From contig JAHNUO010000004.1 of NCBI GenBank assembly GCA_019787685.1, forward strand, positions 248,001 through 312,000: DNA of 64,000 nucleotides, read 5' to 3'. Positions 1-10,645 of the stretch are shown here, one piece after another. The position numbers and the translations under genes are program-made. This stretch comes from Chiua virens. Taxonomy: Eukaryota > Basidiomycota > Agaricomycetes > Boletales > Boletaceae. Each line of letters opens with the position of its first letter. The stretch's first letter is position 1. Under the pieces are notes generated by a model, which saw only the letters and a list, made by a program, of their open reading frames with translations, made no database searches and was not told the origin of the DNA.

Positions 1-1491
1 TCGCTGTCCGTCCCCAAACTGCGTTTTCAGACGACGGGGATTCGGGTTCGGAGTGTGCAGGTGAAGACACCGAGGACGAGGAGGACGACTGGAGCGATGA
101 CGGGGGCGCACTCGATTTCGTCACGGAACGCAATACGGAGCAGAATGCACACATCGCCGTCATGGGTGGTAGCTGGTGAGGTCGATGGTGACTGTGACGG
201 GAGATGCTGCGATGGATCCCGATCCCTTGGGTGAAGGGGTCAACGTTGTCGTGCCACCAGAGCCGTATTTCCCCTCTACCCTGAACCGATCGAATTTTGG
301 CTCGGCTCGAGGAAAGCGTGGCGGCCCCAAGCGAAAAAAGTCAAAGTATCACGACCCTCTCCCGCTTTCCACCTCGAGGCCACTGTTCCAACGTGACCGG
401 TGCACGATTACGGTCACACAGGGCAACCCAGTAGCCACTGAGAGAAGGAAGAAAAAATACATCGTTGCAAGCGATCTCAGTGACGAAAGTAGATATGCAG
501 TTGAGTGGGGTATTGGAACGGTGCTTCGTGATGGTGACGAACTGTGCGCTTCTTTAACTCATCCGCATTTGATACGTACCATCCCATCACTTCTTGCAGG
601 CTTATCGTCACTGTAGTGGAAAACGAGAACAAAGGTCGGTTCTTTTACATCGAGGAAGGCGATATACAGGGTCTGACGATTGCCACTAGTCGACCCACTC
701 GCACCGAATCCTGCCGATCGGGCCACTAAACTGCGCAGTCAACAGGAGGTGCGACAACATCCATCTTAGCTGTCGACTACGGTTCTTACCCATATCGCAG
801 CGTCAAGGGCTCGCCTACATCATCGTGCGTCAAGCGACATCACTCCTCCAGCGGACGAGGTTACATGTTTCCATCTCGTGTCAAGCTTGGCATGCAAAGA
901 ATGCGCGCCATATGCTCCTCGATATCGTCGATCATAACCAACCAACGATGTTGATCGTTGGCTCGCGCGGTCTTGGCCAAATCAAAGGGTATGCACTCTA
1001 CTTGGCCGTCATTCTCATTGCCTATTGCCTCTCACGGACCATCCTAGTATCCTCCTTGGCTCGACATCGCACTACCTGATTCAGGTATTTTTCTCGGTTG
1101 TTCTCTGTCACCCTCGATTGTTGACACTGTATTTCTGCGACGTCCGGACTTGCAGCGATGCTCCGTCCCGGTCATGGTCGCTCGTCGACGTCTCAAACGT
1201 CCGCCAAAACGATCGGCGCATCTGTCCAAGCAACGAAGACACGTCTCGCTCGCAGAAGCCGTCATCGATCGAGTCGCCCCCAAGGTGGATGAAGACGTGG
1301 AAGTCATGCGCGACGAGCTGGAGCGAGCGGACGACCTTCGAGACGAGGAAACTGCCCGTGGGATCGCAGAGACGGTGGAAGGCGAGGGTGATGGAGAAGG
1401 TGAGTTGGAAGGTGAAGCTGGGGAAGACCGTGAAGGAGACGGCGACGGCGCGGAAGGCGAGGGATTCTCGGGAATCAAGATTCAGAAATAG
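1..1491 (+). CDS. Universal stress protein (UspA-fold) family protein, 5' part outside the window
   Basis: Likely a cytosolic stress-responsive protein with a nucleotide-binding Usp fold. It is built from several exons: an acidic lead-in (EDTEDEEDDWSDD) to about 168, then about 237-543, 600 onward, and pieces ending at 1491. The Usp core is recognisable: KKKYIVASDLSDESRYAVEW near 455-515, the strand LIVTVVENEN near 600-630, and an ARHMLLDIVD helix near 905. The ATP-binding-type signature is VGSRGLGQIKG near 958 followed, across an intron, by ILLGSTSHYLIQ near 1045-1083. The final strand is SVPVMVARRR near 1160. The C-terminus is a long Glu/Gly/Asp-rich tail of about 60 residues, probably disordered. 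GT-AG introns lie at about 169-236, 544-599, 990-1044 and 1084-1155; another must lie between about 740 and 810. The start is upstream of the window. Family assignment is firm; the physiological role is not visible. Confidence 0.85.
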
Positions 1492-3362
1492 GAACCGAGG
1501 GGCTGCCCTACCCCCATGAAATGGCCAGTACATTGACCAGGACATAGAACGTGTCTGCTATTGGGTTCATTGATCATTGATCATCCTTCTCTCTCTCTTA
1601 CTTATTCTTTCTTGTGGGTCCACAATAGACAATTGGCTTGGCTTGGCGGGAACAGAGGCGACTGTTGGGGCTGCCTTTTTCTCTTTCTTCTCTACCCTTT
1701 ATTTATGTCCAATAGGTCGCAACTTGTGTTTTTCTTGTTCGCCTGGGTCTCAGTAAACACCCATTTCAAGATGCACGTGTATGCACATGCTCGTTTGTAC
1801 AGTATCACATGTGTGTAACGTCTTGAACAGCACGAACTTGGTCACGAACTGAATCGGCAATATTGCTGTAGTCATCACCAGGCCCATCAGCATGGCGAAC
1901 CCTTTCAAGTTTAATTTTAGAGAATGCACGTTCGTCGGGGATCCTTTCAGCATTATGATTTATCAGCCCCTTACGAAAGGCGCGGGTGTACAATTATGGT
2001 ATCGTCCACAGCCGCTTCTCATCAAACCTACATGTGTGATCAGGTATAGACCCCAAGCTCAGCTTCATCTACAAAACAAACCAAATATCAAATTACATAA
2101 GTCAAAAGGGATCGGATGACCACCTGCCTCGTACACTTACTGTCATTTCATGATAGGCATTACCAGTGGGAGTCATCCTACTAAGCTTTACATTGAACAT
2201 CTTACAATGATGCTTCGGAAAGGCATTTTCTTCAGAGAGGAACACAGAAGCACGTCTTGGCGTCCGAGCAAGTCACGGTAAAGGTGCACGTTTGAACTTG
2301 GACCTATACTGTACTAGCCTTGGCCTGCTGTTCGTCAAGCGCCAACCCCAATTGTCCCGTGCAAGAGCGGCTACGGAATCAGGGCGCGGGCCCCCTAAAA
2401 ACGGTGATGAGTCGGTGACAATCACTTTACTACGGGGGACGTGTCCATCACACACGAAAGAAAGACAGCATTCACTCACCTGACCCCCCACATGCCCCCC
2501 AGGCGATGACTGGTAGGTGTCTGTATCCGCAACCACCGTGTGGCGAAGTCCCTCGTGTTACATCATGATGTGGCTGCTTATCGATCCGTCGTCCAACTCG
2601 GGCATGTCCATCATGATGGCCTCGCTGACGACATGCTCCATTCCACGTCTACCCTTGCACGTCCCTGAAAGTCGGCGTGTATCGTACGTACTTGGAACGG
2701 AAACGAGCACAAACGGAGGGAACGAAGCAAAGAGAAAGGGATCGAGGATCGTCCGCGAAGGGAAATGAAATGAGGGTGTCGCAGAGGCAGACTAGGATCG
2801 AATCAACGTGTCAAAAGAAAAGAACCCAAGACAGACGGCACGTTCCCGAGCGAGAACCGTTGCGAATCCTTCATCAAGTACACATGGCAGAGACGTCTGC
2901 TCGAACCGCTCAAACGGCGACGCTGTTAGTGGTTCGAGATTCGAGAGAATCTGGGTCATTCGGAAGTTGGGACACCGTAACAGAGTGCCCCGCAGCGTGA
3001 GTATGCGCACCTCAATCGACGAGCAGAACTTGATCGCGGTCAAAAGTCCACACAGGGTATAGCACCCATGGCATTGAATTTGAACCCGGAACCAAAAACA
3101 ATCTTGAAAGACGTCCACACGTCCACAATTGAACCAAAAATTACAAGTATTTACGTTTGCGTGTCGACGACGATTTCTCGACAAGATATTATCCAGCAAG
3201 CACTTCGACCAATAGCTATCGAGATACCGCATTGGAGACCTCGTCCGTTCTTCCCTCGTTTTCGCCGAATCTACGCCTTCTCGGCCACCACAGGTGGGCT
3301 GGAGAGGCGAGGCAACGCGTTAGCATCCAGAACCGCGGAACGAACATCAAACTGGGTACCAC
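1492..3362. other. Gene-poor interval
   Basis: The 1.87 kb between the stress protein and the 3' end of the UNC93-like gene holds no reading frame with recognisable similarity. All open frames are short and overlap on both strands. It contains the 3' flank of one gene and the 3' flank of the next, so the two genes are convergent. Confidence 0.5.
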
Positions 3363-5306
3363 TTACACGTCGTTCAAGTCCTCGGTATGATCCTTGACGC
3401 GGTAGTAGACCATTGGTAAGGCAAATACCATACCAACTGCAGTCAGACACCACGTTGAGAGGAAGATGTTCATGTATCTGTCATGGACAACCATATCGAA
3501 ACGGAATCCAGTCGCACCATTGAGTCGTCAATTCGACTGGGGGAAAAATGTATGAACTCACGGTATCTTGACGGCATCAGCACGCCACACACCCGCCGCA
3601 CCACAGGATTGAAGGGACTTGTCTAGGGGTACAGGTGAGCTCATGGTCATTTCTGGAAGAAACATCTCACTCACAGAACCCGGTGAACACAGCAAGCTTG
3701 GAGAGATCGTTGGACATGGCACCCATGAGCCAGTATGCATACGTTTGCCACATAGAGTCAAGGATGCCGTAAAAGATCATGAGCCATACGTGCGCTGGGA
3801 AATCGCTGTCATAGATATCGATCTCAGTTGCTACAGATACGCTCTCGCGTGTGTACGTTCTGGGAGAGCCATCATAGTCAGACGCGGCCTTGGCCTTCCT
3901 AAGACCCATCGTCTGCTTACCTTTGGTAGAAATAAGCCCAAATATGCACGACGAATACCATCAAAAACACAAGGACCCAGCCGATAAAAGCACGAGTTCT
4001 TCGTTTATACAGTTTTTGGTCGAGGATGAGGTATCCGATGAAGACAGATCCAACTATCTGAGATGACCAGTACACGAGATTGTTCAATCCGCGCGCACGG
4101 ATCGTGAAGATGGCACCGTTGTAATCGTTGAATTCTATACCGTTCACAAATGTAAATGTCACGCGTTAGTTTCATATGGTCGCTGATCTTGGCAGGTAAG
4201 AGGTAGAACACTGACGCCATGTGTAGAAGTAGTTGGAAGCGAAGAACATTGGGAAGAGAAGCAAAATCCATGGATCGTCTTTGAGGGCGACGAAGAGGCT
4301 GAAGAATTCCGTTTTCCAGGAAGGATGGGTCACTCGTACGACCTTCGTACCATCAGTACGGACCATTTGGTATGGATCGGCCAAGAAAACAGGGAGGACG
4401 ACTCCGATAAAGGTCAAGATCAAAAAACCAATCTACAAGGGTGACTATCAGCACGTTTGTCATCAGGTATCATCACACTTACGTAGGTTCCATTTGCCAC
4501 TGTTAATCTTATCGACATCAGTCGAAATTTTCAAATGAGGTGAAACATACCTGATCCAGCCTGCAAGAGTCCACATGAACTTTGGGTTTAGATCCGGGGA
4601 CAAGTAAACTTACTGTTGAGTGGAAATTCTGTCCGAATGCAACTGCAGAACCGACCACGCCACCCAGGTTGAAGATTGCCCAGAATATGCCGATGAACAT
4701 TCCTTTCTGAGCTTCAGTTGGATACGCCATCATCAAGGATCCTTGTGCGGTCCATAACAAGGCAGCACAAACTCCAAGGAGAGCTCCCGAGGTAACGACG
4801 AAAGCACCTGCGCCGGGGTGGATATTCACAGCTCTAACGGCGAGTTAAGTTAAACCACGTCAGAGTTGACGAGAAGAAGAAAAAAGCGTACAAGTAGGAC
4901 GCGACGTATAGAGGGTAACCCAATGTCCCCAACATGAGCGTTAATCGCGGCCCAAGGTAGTTATTGATGGTGCTTTGTGGAACGTTAACTCATCGAAGAC
5001 CGACGGGCACAATTAGCCCACTCACCCCGCGAAGAACCCAAAGAAGGCAAACGTCGAATACAGCGCGGCGTTCGAGTTTGCCTGGTCAGTTGTGTTTACT
5101 TGTCCACCTCCGCCGAGGCCAGTGAGCGCGTTGAACATGCCAGGACACATGAAACAAACGAATGCAAGCAGTGAGACCTGGACGATAGGGTGATAGTAAA
5201 CAGCTCGCCATCCTGTCGGACGTTCGAATATGGCAGGCACTTGGGAAAGGTCCTCGGAACCACGGTCGCTGGCGAGTTTTGCAGCCTCTGCCTGTGCGTC
5301 GGACAT
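3363..5306 (-). CDS. UNC93-like (DUF895) major facilitator membrane protein
   Basis: Predicted multi-pass membrane protein of the fungal UNC93-like/DUF895 branch of the major facilitator fold; the substrate is unknown. The first exon (5306 down to 5022) begins MSDAQAEAAKLASDRGSEDL and runs into GWRAVYYHPIVQVSLLAFVC and MFNALTGLGGGGQ, the usual N-terminal segment of this family. Later exons give GALLGVCAALLWTAQGSLMM and FNLGGVVGSAVAFGQNFHS (about 4625-4790), DDPWILLLFPMFFASNYFYT (about 4215-4275), YNGAIFTIRARGLNNLVYW with SSQIVGSVFIGYLILDQK (about 4020-4125), and AHVWLMIFYGILDSMWQTYA (about 3730-3805). The last exon ends RVKDHTEDLNDV at 3363. About twelve hydrophobic segments are split by roughly seven introns. 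The Met at 5306 is the first in frame and fits the family. No lesion was seen. Confidence 0.85.
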
Positions 5307-5485
5307 GATGGTTGGAAGGTGAGGAAGCCGTTGGCATGATACGTTTTTATATGAACCATTGAAGTGCGGAGAAGGTGGCGCTCGAACATGTGCTCAATAG
5401 GTCCAGAATCCCTCGCTCACGGAACCTAAAAAGTAAGTTGCAATAAGATGGAAGTGCAAAAGATACCACGATGGGATGGCGATTC

Positions 5486-5786
5486 TATGGAAAGCGGGAC
5501 AACCGTGCTCCCAGAAAAGTAATTCTCGGGCCGAGGGCTTTTCTCCGAAAGGATACGTCCCTCGGACGGACTTCGAACACCCCAGTCACTTCGGATTAGA
5601 AAATAATTTCTCGTTTCCAATGCCCATCGACCGAGGGAAAATTTACCTAGGCACTCCGGATTAAGAAAAACTTTCCAACGCCCATCGACTAGAGACTCCG
5701 ACCATATGAACTCAGTTTTTTGGTCATGCAACCTTTTATTATACGTCCCAAAAGACACTCCCAAGTACATATACTGTCATGAAACT
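5486..5786 (-). repeat. Left terminal inverted repeat (301 bp)
   Basis: Reverse complement of 7678-7978 with no gap and about five substitutions by eye. The repeat happens to keep an open frame of roughly 95 codons in both copies (MYLGVSFGTYNKR...), reading outward from the element interior. I regard that as a by-product of recent duplication, not a gene, because the frame has no known similarity and runs different ways outside the repeat. Confidence 0.9.
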
Positions 5787-5850
5787 AGTTACTGAGCAGT
5801 GTATTCAATGTACAATGCCGAGATACAATTGCAAGTGATCAGATAGTACC

Positions 5851-7239
5851 TTAGGCTCCCTCAGCGGCGTCAGCGCCTTCCTCAAATGGCTCCAAATTGA
5901 AGCCTGGCCATTTGCAGAACTTGTTACATACGTGTTGACGCTCAAAAGCAGCAACCCCGTGCTCCAAATTTCCATCCCCGAACAAAGCTCACCCCTGGTT
6001 AACATTGCTAGACTGTCGTTAGCGAAAATTTTAATGCCAAGTTGTTGGCACATACGGGTGAGTTAGGATTTGAGGGTCGGAAAGAACCGTTGTGCTGCCT
6101 ACATCAAAATGTTAGCAATGCGGAATTGATACTATAACGATGCCATGTACCTTGGTAATCCGAAATATATACCTGGCCGCCTGTGGTTGTGTACTGTACG
6201 TGTTGGGTGAATGCAAGAAACTTGGCAGTCTCAAACCCGATTTCCCCAGGTTCCAGACGAGGGGTCGCCGTGCCATTGTGAATGAACTTGATGAATTCCG
6301 TGTGGTCTGGATCATCAGTAAAATCACGCATGATGAGTTCTTCTGCGAGGTACATCATGCTGACAGCGCCTGGTTTCGGGGCTCTGGGTCCTTTAGGTGC
6401 GTTAGGCCTTTCAGCATAGGCACAGATCAGTCCAGCGTCAACGAAGCGCAATTGAGGGATGTCGAAAGGAGGAGGGTCGGCGGCCTCGGAGATGCAGTTA
6501 TGGATATAGTTGTACGTCGTGTTGAGAAGGGCCTTCGACCAATACAGTACGTTGGCTTCGCGGAAGAGCTTAGTTGACTCATCGGTGAGCGACAGCTGTG
6601 CGTAAGGAGGCCCTGGTTCTCTGTCATACGGTCGCTTGACCACAATTTCTTGGTTCGCCCTCGATCCAAGCCCTACAAATCTTGGAGGATATAGGTTGAG
6701 GCGTGCGACTTCACAAGTTTTGAACGCGCCAACACCGACGAGGTCATCCCGTGAGTGGGTGAGATGAATGGTGCCTGTGAAGGGAACGGCGGTATCGATG
6801 CTGAAAGCTGCATTCCCTACGACCAGTTCCAAGAGGTCGCAAGTTGGTATTGGGAAAAAGTCGATGGGTTCGAGCTGCCGTTTAAGCACTACATGACCAA
6901 AGCATCAGATTGACAAGGAAATATTGCGATATTCGCTCGCTTACCTCTCGCTAAGTCTAAGTCTGTGCCTCCTCCAGACTGGAGAGCGTCTTTAAGGTCG
7001 TTCGGGTCAGGGAGTGTCGCAGAAACCTGTTTCTTGTGTGGCGGAGATAAACCGGAAAGACTGGAGATACTGCTAGAGTGAGCGTGTTGCCGTTTGGCGA
7101 TAGTACGCTCGGGTGCAATGTCGGATGCGATAGACTGATAAAAGAGGCTGCTTCGTGCAGTTGAGATAGAGGGAGGAGGTCCCTCAGACTGAGAGGAAGC
7201 CACGGAGAGCGACACAGCGGGCGTTGACTTGCTCAACAT
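5851..7239 (-). pseudogene. Alpha-type protein kinase, C-terminal zinc module out of frame
   Basis: Atypical (alpha-kinase/eEF2K-like) Ser/Thr kinase. The exon 7239-6946 encodes a Ser-rich N-terminal region. An intron (about 6945-6892) joins to KRQLEPIDFFP. Visible kinase features are the Gly-rich GVGAFKTCEVAR (about 6705-6740), the probable ATP-binding Lys in QEIVVKRPYD (about 6625-6655), AEELIMRDF (about 6310-6350), and the catalytic-loop segment YISDYQG (about 6165), continued through an intron into DPQILTHP. The typical C-terminal zinc module is present as FGDGNLEHGVAAF then QHVCNKFCKW (about 5915-5995). Between DPQILTHP/GEL and FGDGN the frame does not connect (about 5993-5998), and I could not find a splice choice that repairs it. 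The start at 7239 is the first in-frame ATG. It lies inside the inverted-repeat element. Confidence 0.75.
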
Positions 7240-7380
7240 GAAGGCAACTCCAGATGCACGACGCCGCGGCTTTGTGCACTGTTTCGAGCTGTCCCAATCC
7301 GAGTCAGGCAGTAACTCATCGCTCCCTGGGTTGCAGCTGCCGAGTCGCACGACGAGGTAGTACCTGATGAACTACCATTA
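7240..7380. promoter_or_regulatory. Putative shared divergent promoter inside the element
   Basis: The start codons of the reverse alpha-kinase and the forward 71-codon gene are only 141 bp apart, so any promoter elements must be shared or overlap. No clear TATA box is seen. The reverse-strand frame stays open through this interval without an ATG, so the kinase could also have lost an upstream start. Confidence 0.3.
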
Positions 7381-7649
7381 ATGAATGGACTTCGTGACCT
7401 TCCTCAAAACGACTACTACATGGGCGGCGTTGGAAATGGCTTGGGTCTACGTGAGTATCACTCCCAAAAATACAATTTTCGGTCTCTTGCTAACATTTTT
7501 TAGAGGAAAAACATATTCGTGCCCTGCGCGAATTAGACTTCGATCTCCCTGACGTTGCCGAGGACGATGGTGACGTTGATGCAGGTCCTTCACTGTGGGT
7601 AGATGGCTTTTCAGATGATGAGGAGGAGGAGATTAATGCTAGTCTTTGA
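7381..7649 (+). CDS. Small acidic protein of unknown function inside the element
   Basis: A two-exon gene: 7381-7450 and 7504-7649, joined across a clean GTGAGT...TTTTAG intron. Together the exons give 72 codons including the stop. The product starts MNGLRDLPQNDYYMGGVG and ends in an acidic tail (SDDEEEEINASL). In-frame upstream reading hits a stop before any other ATG. It is divergent from the alpha-kinase and ends just before the right inverted repeat. I do not recognise it; it could be a small cargo gene or the 3' remnant of a lost transposase gene. The clean splice junction and length divisible by three favour coding. Confidence 0.45.
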
Positions 7650-7677
7650 TCAATGGTCTATGCTATCTACTACGACA

Positions 7678-7978
7678 AGTTTCATGACAGTATATGTACT
7701 TGGGAGTGTCTTTTGGGACATATAATAAAAGGTCGCATGACCAAAAAACTGAGCTCATATGGTCGAAGTCTCTAGTCGATGGGCGTTGGAAAGTTTTTCT
7801 TAATCCGGAGTGCCTAGGTAAAATTTCCCTCGGTCGATGGGCATTGGAAACGAGAAATTATTTTCTAATCCGAAGTGACTGGGGTGTTCGAAGTCCGTCC
7901 GAGGGACGTATCCTTTCGGAGAAAAGCCCTCGGCCCGAGAATTACTTTTCTGGGAGCACGGTTGTCCCGCTTTCCATA
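7678..7978 (+). repeat. Right terminal inverted repeat (301 bp)
   Basis: Partner of the left repeat, same length, inverted, differing at about five positions. It is immediately followed by the hexamer CGATTC, which also precedes the left repeat. Confidence 0.9.
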
Positions 7979-7984
7979 CGATTC

Positions 7985-9092
7985 CGTGTGAGCTCGGACT
8001 TTGCAACTTTACATTCTTTTTTTTTTTGATGTTCGGTGATCGTTTCAGTATTACGTGTCGTCCGCGTCGTGGAAATCGGGAGGGTATCTCCGTCGGGCCG
8101 TATCAGCCAACATTCCCGCTCGCACGCCGGCATCGTCCGACCGGTGATAGACTCATCTTAAGTAGACAGATAGCAACAACGACTTCAATGGCGACACCGC
8201 TTTCTACCCAACGGACACCTTGAGATAACACACCTTTGAAAACGACCAGAAGGTCCGCGTGTGTGCGACCCGTGACTAGCGCCATGCGGTTAAGCCAGCC
8301 ACTCGGAACCATTTCAACTATCGGTTGACATTGACATGATCGATCATATCTTGCACTGGTACTTTGACTCAAAGATAGCGCCAGTGGCTGCACTGCGAGC
8401 ACAAGGCGCAAGATCCGGAGGAGAGGCTTCTTACTTTGGTATGCATAGCTTTTGCCACTAGCACTAGCATCATTTTCCGGAGCACAGCCTATCACCAGTG
8501 TTAGAGCGTAGCGGTGACGTTACATGTTATCATTCCGTTTTGCAGGCACGAGTGGTCTTGGCACCTTCCTTAGATCAGATTGTATGTCGAGCTTGCAACT
8601 TGCTGACGATCTTCTATTATTACAGTGATAACCATGGTTGATCCGTCGGAACTCATGAAATCGAATGTGATCCTATCTCGCACGCTGACTCCGAATCAGA
8701 GTCAAAGATCTCGACACGACCGCTCGCGGTTGCACTGCAACTCCAAGGCACGAGATTCGGAGGCGTCTCTGTCACTGCTTTCATTCCGGACCCTGGCACA
8801 TGCTCTGATGCTACAGCCAAGAGAATGTTGTTATGTGACCGGAACTGACGAAGCTTGGGGGTCTCTGCCTAGCCTGATAACTGGATTCTGCGCGCGAGAT
8901 CGTTCCACGGTTCAACGTTCGGTCGTCACGGTGGCGTTGATTCAAATGTCACGTTTCAGATATATAAACCGAGTCTCATTCTAGCGAATTGCGATGAAAA
9001 CACGGGTGGCAATTAGACCGATATAATATGTAAAAAGTATGACGAAACTTGAAAGCGGGAGAAAACAGTGACAAGATCCACTGTCCATGTAC
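7985..9092. other. Gene-poor interval with possible exon relics
   Basis: No complete gene is supported. A T10 tract lies near 8022. Between about 8641 and 8848 the forward strand has an open, composition-wise protein-like stretch (STRPLAVALQLQGTRFGG, then VSVTAFIPDPGTCSDATA), with a candidate acceptor site upstream near 8625. I cannot match it to a family. Confidence 0.35.
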
Positions 9093-10645
9093 TCAATTGA
9101 CCCCATTGATGAACGGGTCGTTGCTAAAGTTGAACACCGAACATCCGCGAAGGACAGTCTGGTTGCAAGAGAAGCACCAGTTGTTGGTCGAGTTAATAGT
9201 TGTCGACTAAGAAATGAAGAATGTCAATGAAATAGATGACAAGATAATCAAGACCGCCTCACATCGAGTTGCTGGATCAACTGAGGCAACGTGAGATTGT
9301 TTTGTCCAAACATTTGTAGAGGCTTGAGTTCCGCGTCGTTGGTCCCGTTCTTGAATTTCAAAGCGACGATATAATCACCAGCACTACTCAAGGACAACTC
9401 GAAGGCAACGGCGGAAGCATAGTCGGCTATAATGCAGTTTGTATGAGCTCGAATGAGCTGAAAAAGAGGATCCAGAGATCATACTCACCGATTCCAGATA
9501 TCTCGGGGTTGGTCAGTGTAGCATCAGTGACACTAAACAGACTGATGAAAGGCTTGTAGTCGACCTCCGTCAGTGCCAGTTTAACTGTGTTGTTGGGCAA
9601 AGTCATGTTGCCCAATGACCAGAAAATCTCGGGCCAAAGTGTTCGAATGGCGACTACGATTCAGAACTCCTAGTGAGCCATAACATACCCTGACCAAATC
9701 ACTTACTTTGGCCAATGCCATTGTTCACACTGTCTGTGAAGACATTTTGCTCGTGAAGATCAGCAAAGTAGCGAGCTTGCTGTAATAGCGTTTCGGGGAA
9801 CGAATTATAGAACGTGGCATTGTGAGTATACTGGACGTTCAGATAGTCATAGATCTTGTAATCGTAAACACTTGAGACGAAGCATAGTATGATCATTCTC
9901 TGTTACTCACATTCCACTTGCGACCAAGTCAACACACGATCAACACAGGATTAGAAGTCACATACTATGTTCAGAAAACTGCCATTCACGCCATTCAGGT
10001 ACGGCTGAACAGCTTGAAGGAAGGGAGCGGCCTGCGCGGTCAAATTTTCGAATACCGTTCCGGTATTTAGACGCGCCAGGTGATCTTGGAAGTACTAAAC
10101 CAATCAGATTAGCATCATAACCAAATCACGATCAAAATCGCTCACGAAACAATCCATCCAACTGGTAAGAGAAGGAGCTTGCCAAAACTCGAGCGACTCG
10201 ACGGGGATGTATTGGTATCCTCCTAACGGCGCTTCGACCGTCGTACCATTGGCGAGGGTAATCTGGGACTCGGTCGTTGGGGGATAAAGTCCCTGAAGGA
10301 GAGCATAAGCAGAATCGAGGGTGACGTCCCCTCCTCCTGCGTCCGCACGGATAAAGAGCTGATCAACGTCAGCGACGTCAGTCGCGATGCCTTGGATATA
10401 AGATGATGATGCCGAATTGAGATAAGTCTCCCGCAAATAGGAACCCAGATCATATTCTTGACTCTACGAGAGAGAATATTAGCACCACACAAGATACTCG
10501 TCCGTGAACCTACCGCTCCATAAGGCGTCAAGTACCCTTGAGTCGAGTCATACGTCGTGTAGTTTTGGAAGAGTACACCAGACCGATCACCGTGACGAGC
10601 CAACAGGACAATGCCGATGAGACCCACGCTGGTAGCGTTCGCCAT
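9093..10645 (-). CDS. Histidine phosphatase superfamily (clade 2, acid phosphatase-like) protein
   Basis: Branch-2 histidine phosphatase fold related to acid phosphatases and phytases. It starts at ATG 10645 with MANATSVGLIGIVLLARHGD, giving the catalytic RHGDRSG box near residues 17-23. Further family landmarks are LTPYGA, QEYDLGSYLRETYLNSA, LFIRADAGGGDVTLDSAYAL, LANGTTVEAPLGGYQYIPVE, and the C-terminal CFSCNQTVLRGCSVFNF. It ends at 9093. About seven short introns interrupt it. Where most clade-2 enzymes carry the proton-donor His-Asp, this protein reads SLFSVTDATLT (about 9520-9550), with Thr in place of His. This may mean altered or lost activity, or a basidiomycete subfamily trait. No convincing signal peptide was seen. 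Confidence 0.85.

Larger units (their letters stand above)
5480..7984. mobile_element. Inverted-repeat DNA element carrying an alpha-kinase gene (includes target duplication)
   Basis: A 2493-bp element (5486-7978) is bounded by two 301-bp inverted repeats differing at only about five positions. It is flanked on both sides by the same hexamer CGATTC (5480-5485 and 7979-7984), which is what a 6-bp target-site duplication would look like. The outer tips read TATGGAAAGCGGG. Inside are a reverse-strand alpha-kinase gene and a small forward gene in a divergent pair. No transposase, integrase or reverse transcriptase frame is visible, so it would be non-autonomous. The long repeats and 6-bp duplication do not let me assign a superfamily. 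The near-identity of the repeats suggests recent insertion. Confidence 0.8.

Noticed and set aside
5486..7978. Interpretation as an LTR retrotransposon or solo-LTR pair
   Set aside because: The 301-bp repeats are inverted, not direct, and no reverse transcriptase, primer site or polypurine tract is seen.
8103..8495. Reverse-strand frame of 130 codons beside the element
   Set aside because: No similarity, and its start and end do not fit splice or start context.
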